DNA from: Mycolicibacterium sp. TUM20985 | GTDB taxonomy: Bacteria > Actinomycetota > Actinomycetes > Mycobacteriales > Mycobacteriaceae | Direction of reading: 5' to 3' | DNA length: 64,000 nucleotides | Assembly: GCF_030295745.1 (NCBI RefSeq) | Contig: NZ_AP027291.1 | Location: 1,240,001-1,304,000, forward strand | Shown: positions 63,631-64,000 of the stretch, in pieces | How the letters are laid out: every line of letters begins with the position of its first letter | How positions within the stretch are numbered: the first letter of the stretch is position 1 | Notes under the pieces: model-generated | What the model was told of the DNA's origin: nothing | Database searches by the model: none | The model's input: only the letters and a program-made list of their open reading frames with translations | Program-made: the position numbers and the translations under genes

Positions 63631-64000
63631 ATGACGCAGGAGCGACTGACGCCGATCGATGCGCAGACCTTCTGGTTCGCGGACAAGATCCCCAACGACA
63701 CGTTCCTGATGTTCGGATTCGCCGGCGGTCCGACCGACCTGGCGCAGACACTCGGCGACCTCGAGGCGCGCGCCCGCGGCTGGCCCGACCTGTCGGTGCG
63801 CATCGACGATCGGGGCGGGTGGGGATATCCCTCCTGGGTGCGCCGCGACGCCGACCGGTCGCAGTTCGTGGTGCACGACCTCGACGACCGCACGTGGGCG
63901 GCCTGCTTAGACGCGGTCTGCACGCTGATCGCCGACCAGGTGGACGCCGGGGACACCGCATGGCGGCTACACGTGTTCACCGGCATCGTCGGGGTGCCGG
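63631..64000 (+). CDS. Wax ester synthase/diacylglycerol acyltransferase, N-terminal part
   Basis: Open frame from ATG 63631 to the window edge (123 codons). LTPIDAQTFWFADKIPNDTF is the typical opening of the WS/DGAT (Tgs) family; the HHxxxDG motif, expected near residue 130, lies beyond the edge. Such enzymes make triacylglycerol or wax esters. Identification rests on the start only. Confidence 0.7.
   Translation, partial: MTQERLTPIDAQTFWFADKIPNDTFLMFGFAGGPTDLAQTLGDLEARARGWPDLSVRIDDRGGWGYPSWVRRDADRSQFVVHDLDDRTWAACLDAVCTLIADQVDAGDTAWRLHVFTGIVGVP

Overview
The window is a gene-dense, very GC-rich actinobacterial chromosome segment, most likely from a non-tuberculous, probably rapidly growing mycobacterium (Mycolicibacterium type). 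From memory, its gene order follows M. tuberculosis from echA8 (Rv1070c) to about ephC (Rv1124). Genus-typical genes include mca (mycothiol conjugate amidase), desA2, the short-chain Z-prenyl synthase of the Rv1086 type, an isolated Mce-associated gene pair and a lipid droplet-associated protein. No rRNA, tRNA, CRISPR array, transposase or integrase was found.

Layout. 1-6 kb: echA8 (cut by the window edge), echA9, a Bax inhibitor-1 membrane protein, a DUF559/AbiEi-like protein, fadA3 and an SGNH esterase. 6-15 kb: lipU, then cbs and metB (transsulfuration) flanking a cluster of proline-rich or small membrane proteins (CD225, DUF2752, Gly/Pro-rich multi-TM, two RDD), an acyl-CoA dehydrogenase and a GPP34 protein. 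15-25 kb: greA, DUF4307, mca, Rv1083-like, a DUF255 thioredoxin-like protein, a ketosteroid isomerase-like protein, a second DUF559 protein inside inverted hairpin repeats, hlyIII, Z-prenyl synthase and membrane proteins. 25-38 kb: coaA, a DUF885 peptidase, a long-form glyA, desA2, phoH2 with a short upstream ORF, a polysaccharide deacetylase, an antiporter, fum, glpX, a dienelactone hydrolase and an AI-2E family permease. 38-49 kb: SDR and epimerase genes behind a KstR-type operator, a formylglycine-generating enzyme, a HAD phosphatase, 3-beta-HSD behind a second KstR-type operator, xseB-xseA, ispH and ychF. 49-54 kb: an accessory zone that begins at the 3' end of ychF, where extra copies of the ychF tail separate small genes, followed by a CmtR-like metal sensor and an efflux gene. 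54-64 kb: a lipoprotein, a permuted papain-like protein, a class III cyclase, a 965-aa kinase/aminotransferase fusion, hydrolases, a VOC protein, two Mce-associated proteins, an epoxide hydrolase, an SDR and the start of a wax ester synthase/DGAT.

Regulation. Many start codons lie 6-8 nt after a TANNNT box with no Shine-Dalgarno sequence. This is the signature of mycobacterial leaderless transcripts and it settled several start choices. Two MIRU-type repeats sit exactly at the start codons of echA8 and an SDR gene. Several gene ends carry long hairpins that share a GTGTGCG core.

Most promising observations: (1) displaced ychF 3'-end copies arranged like gene cassettes, without a visible recombinase; (2) DUF559/AbiEi-like genes bracketed by related hairpins, one with near-identical inverted copies on both sides; (3) paired KstR-type operators; (4) two divergent -10 boxes that share two bases at 63.6 kb. 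Coordinates were read by eye. Names taken from M. tuberculosis synteny are from memory, and no database search was run.
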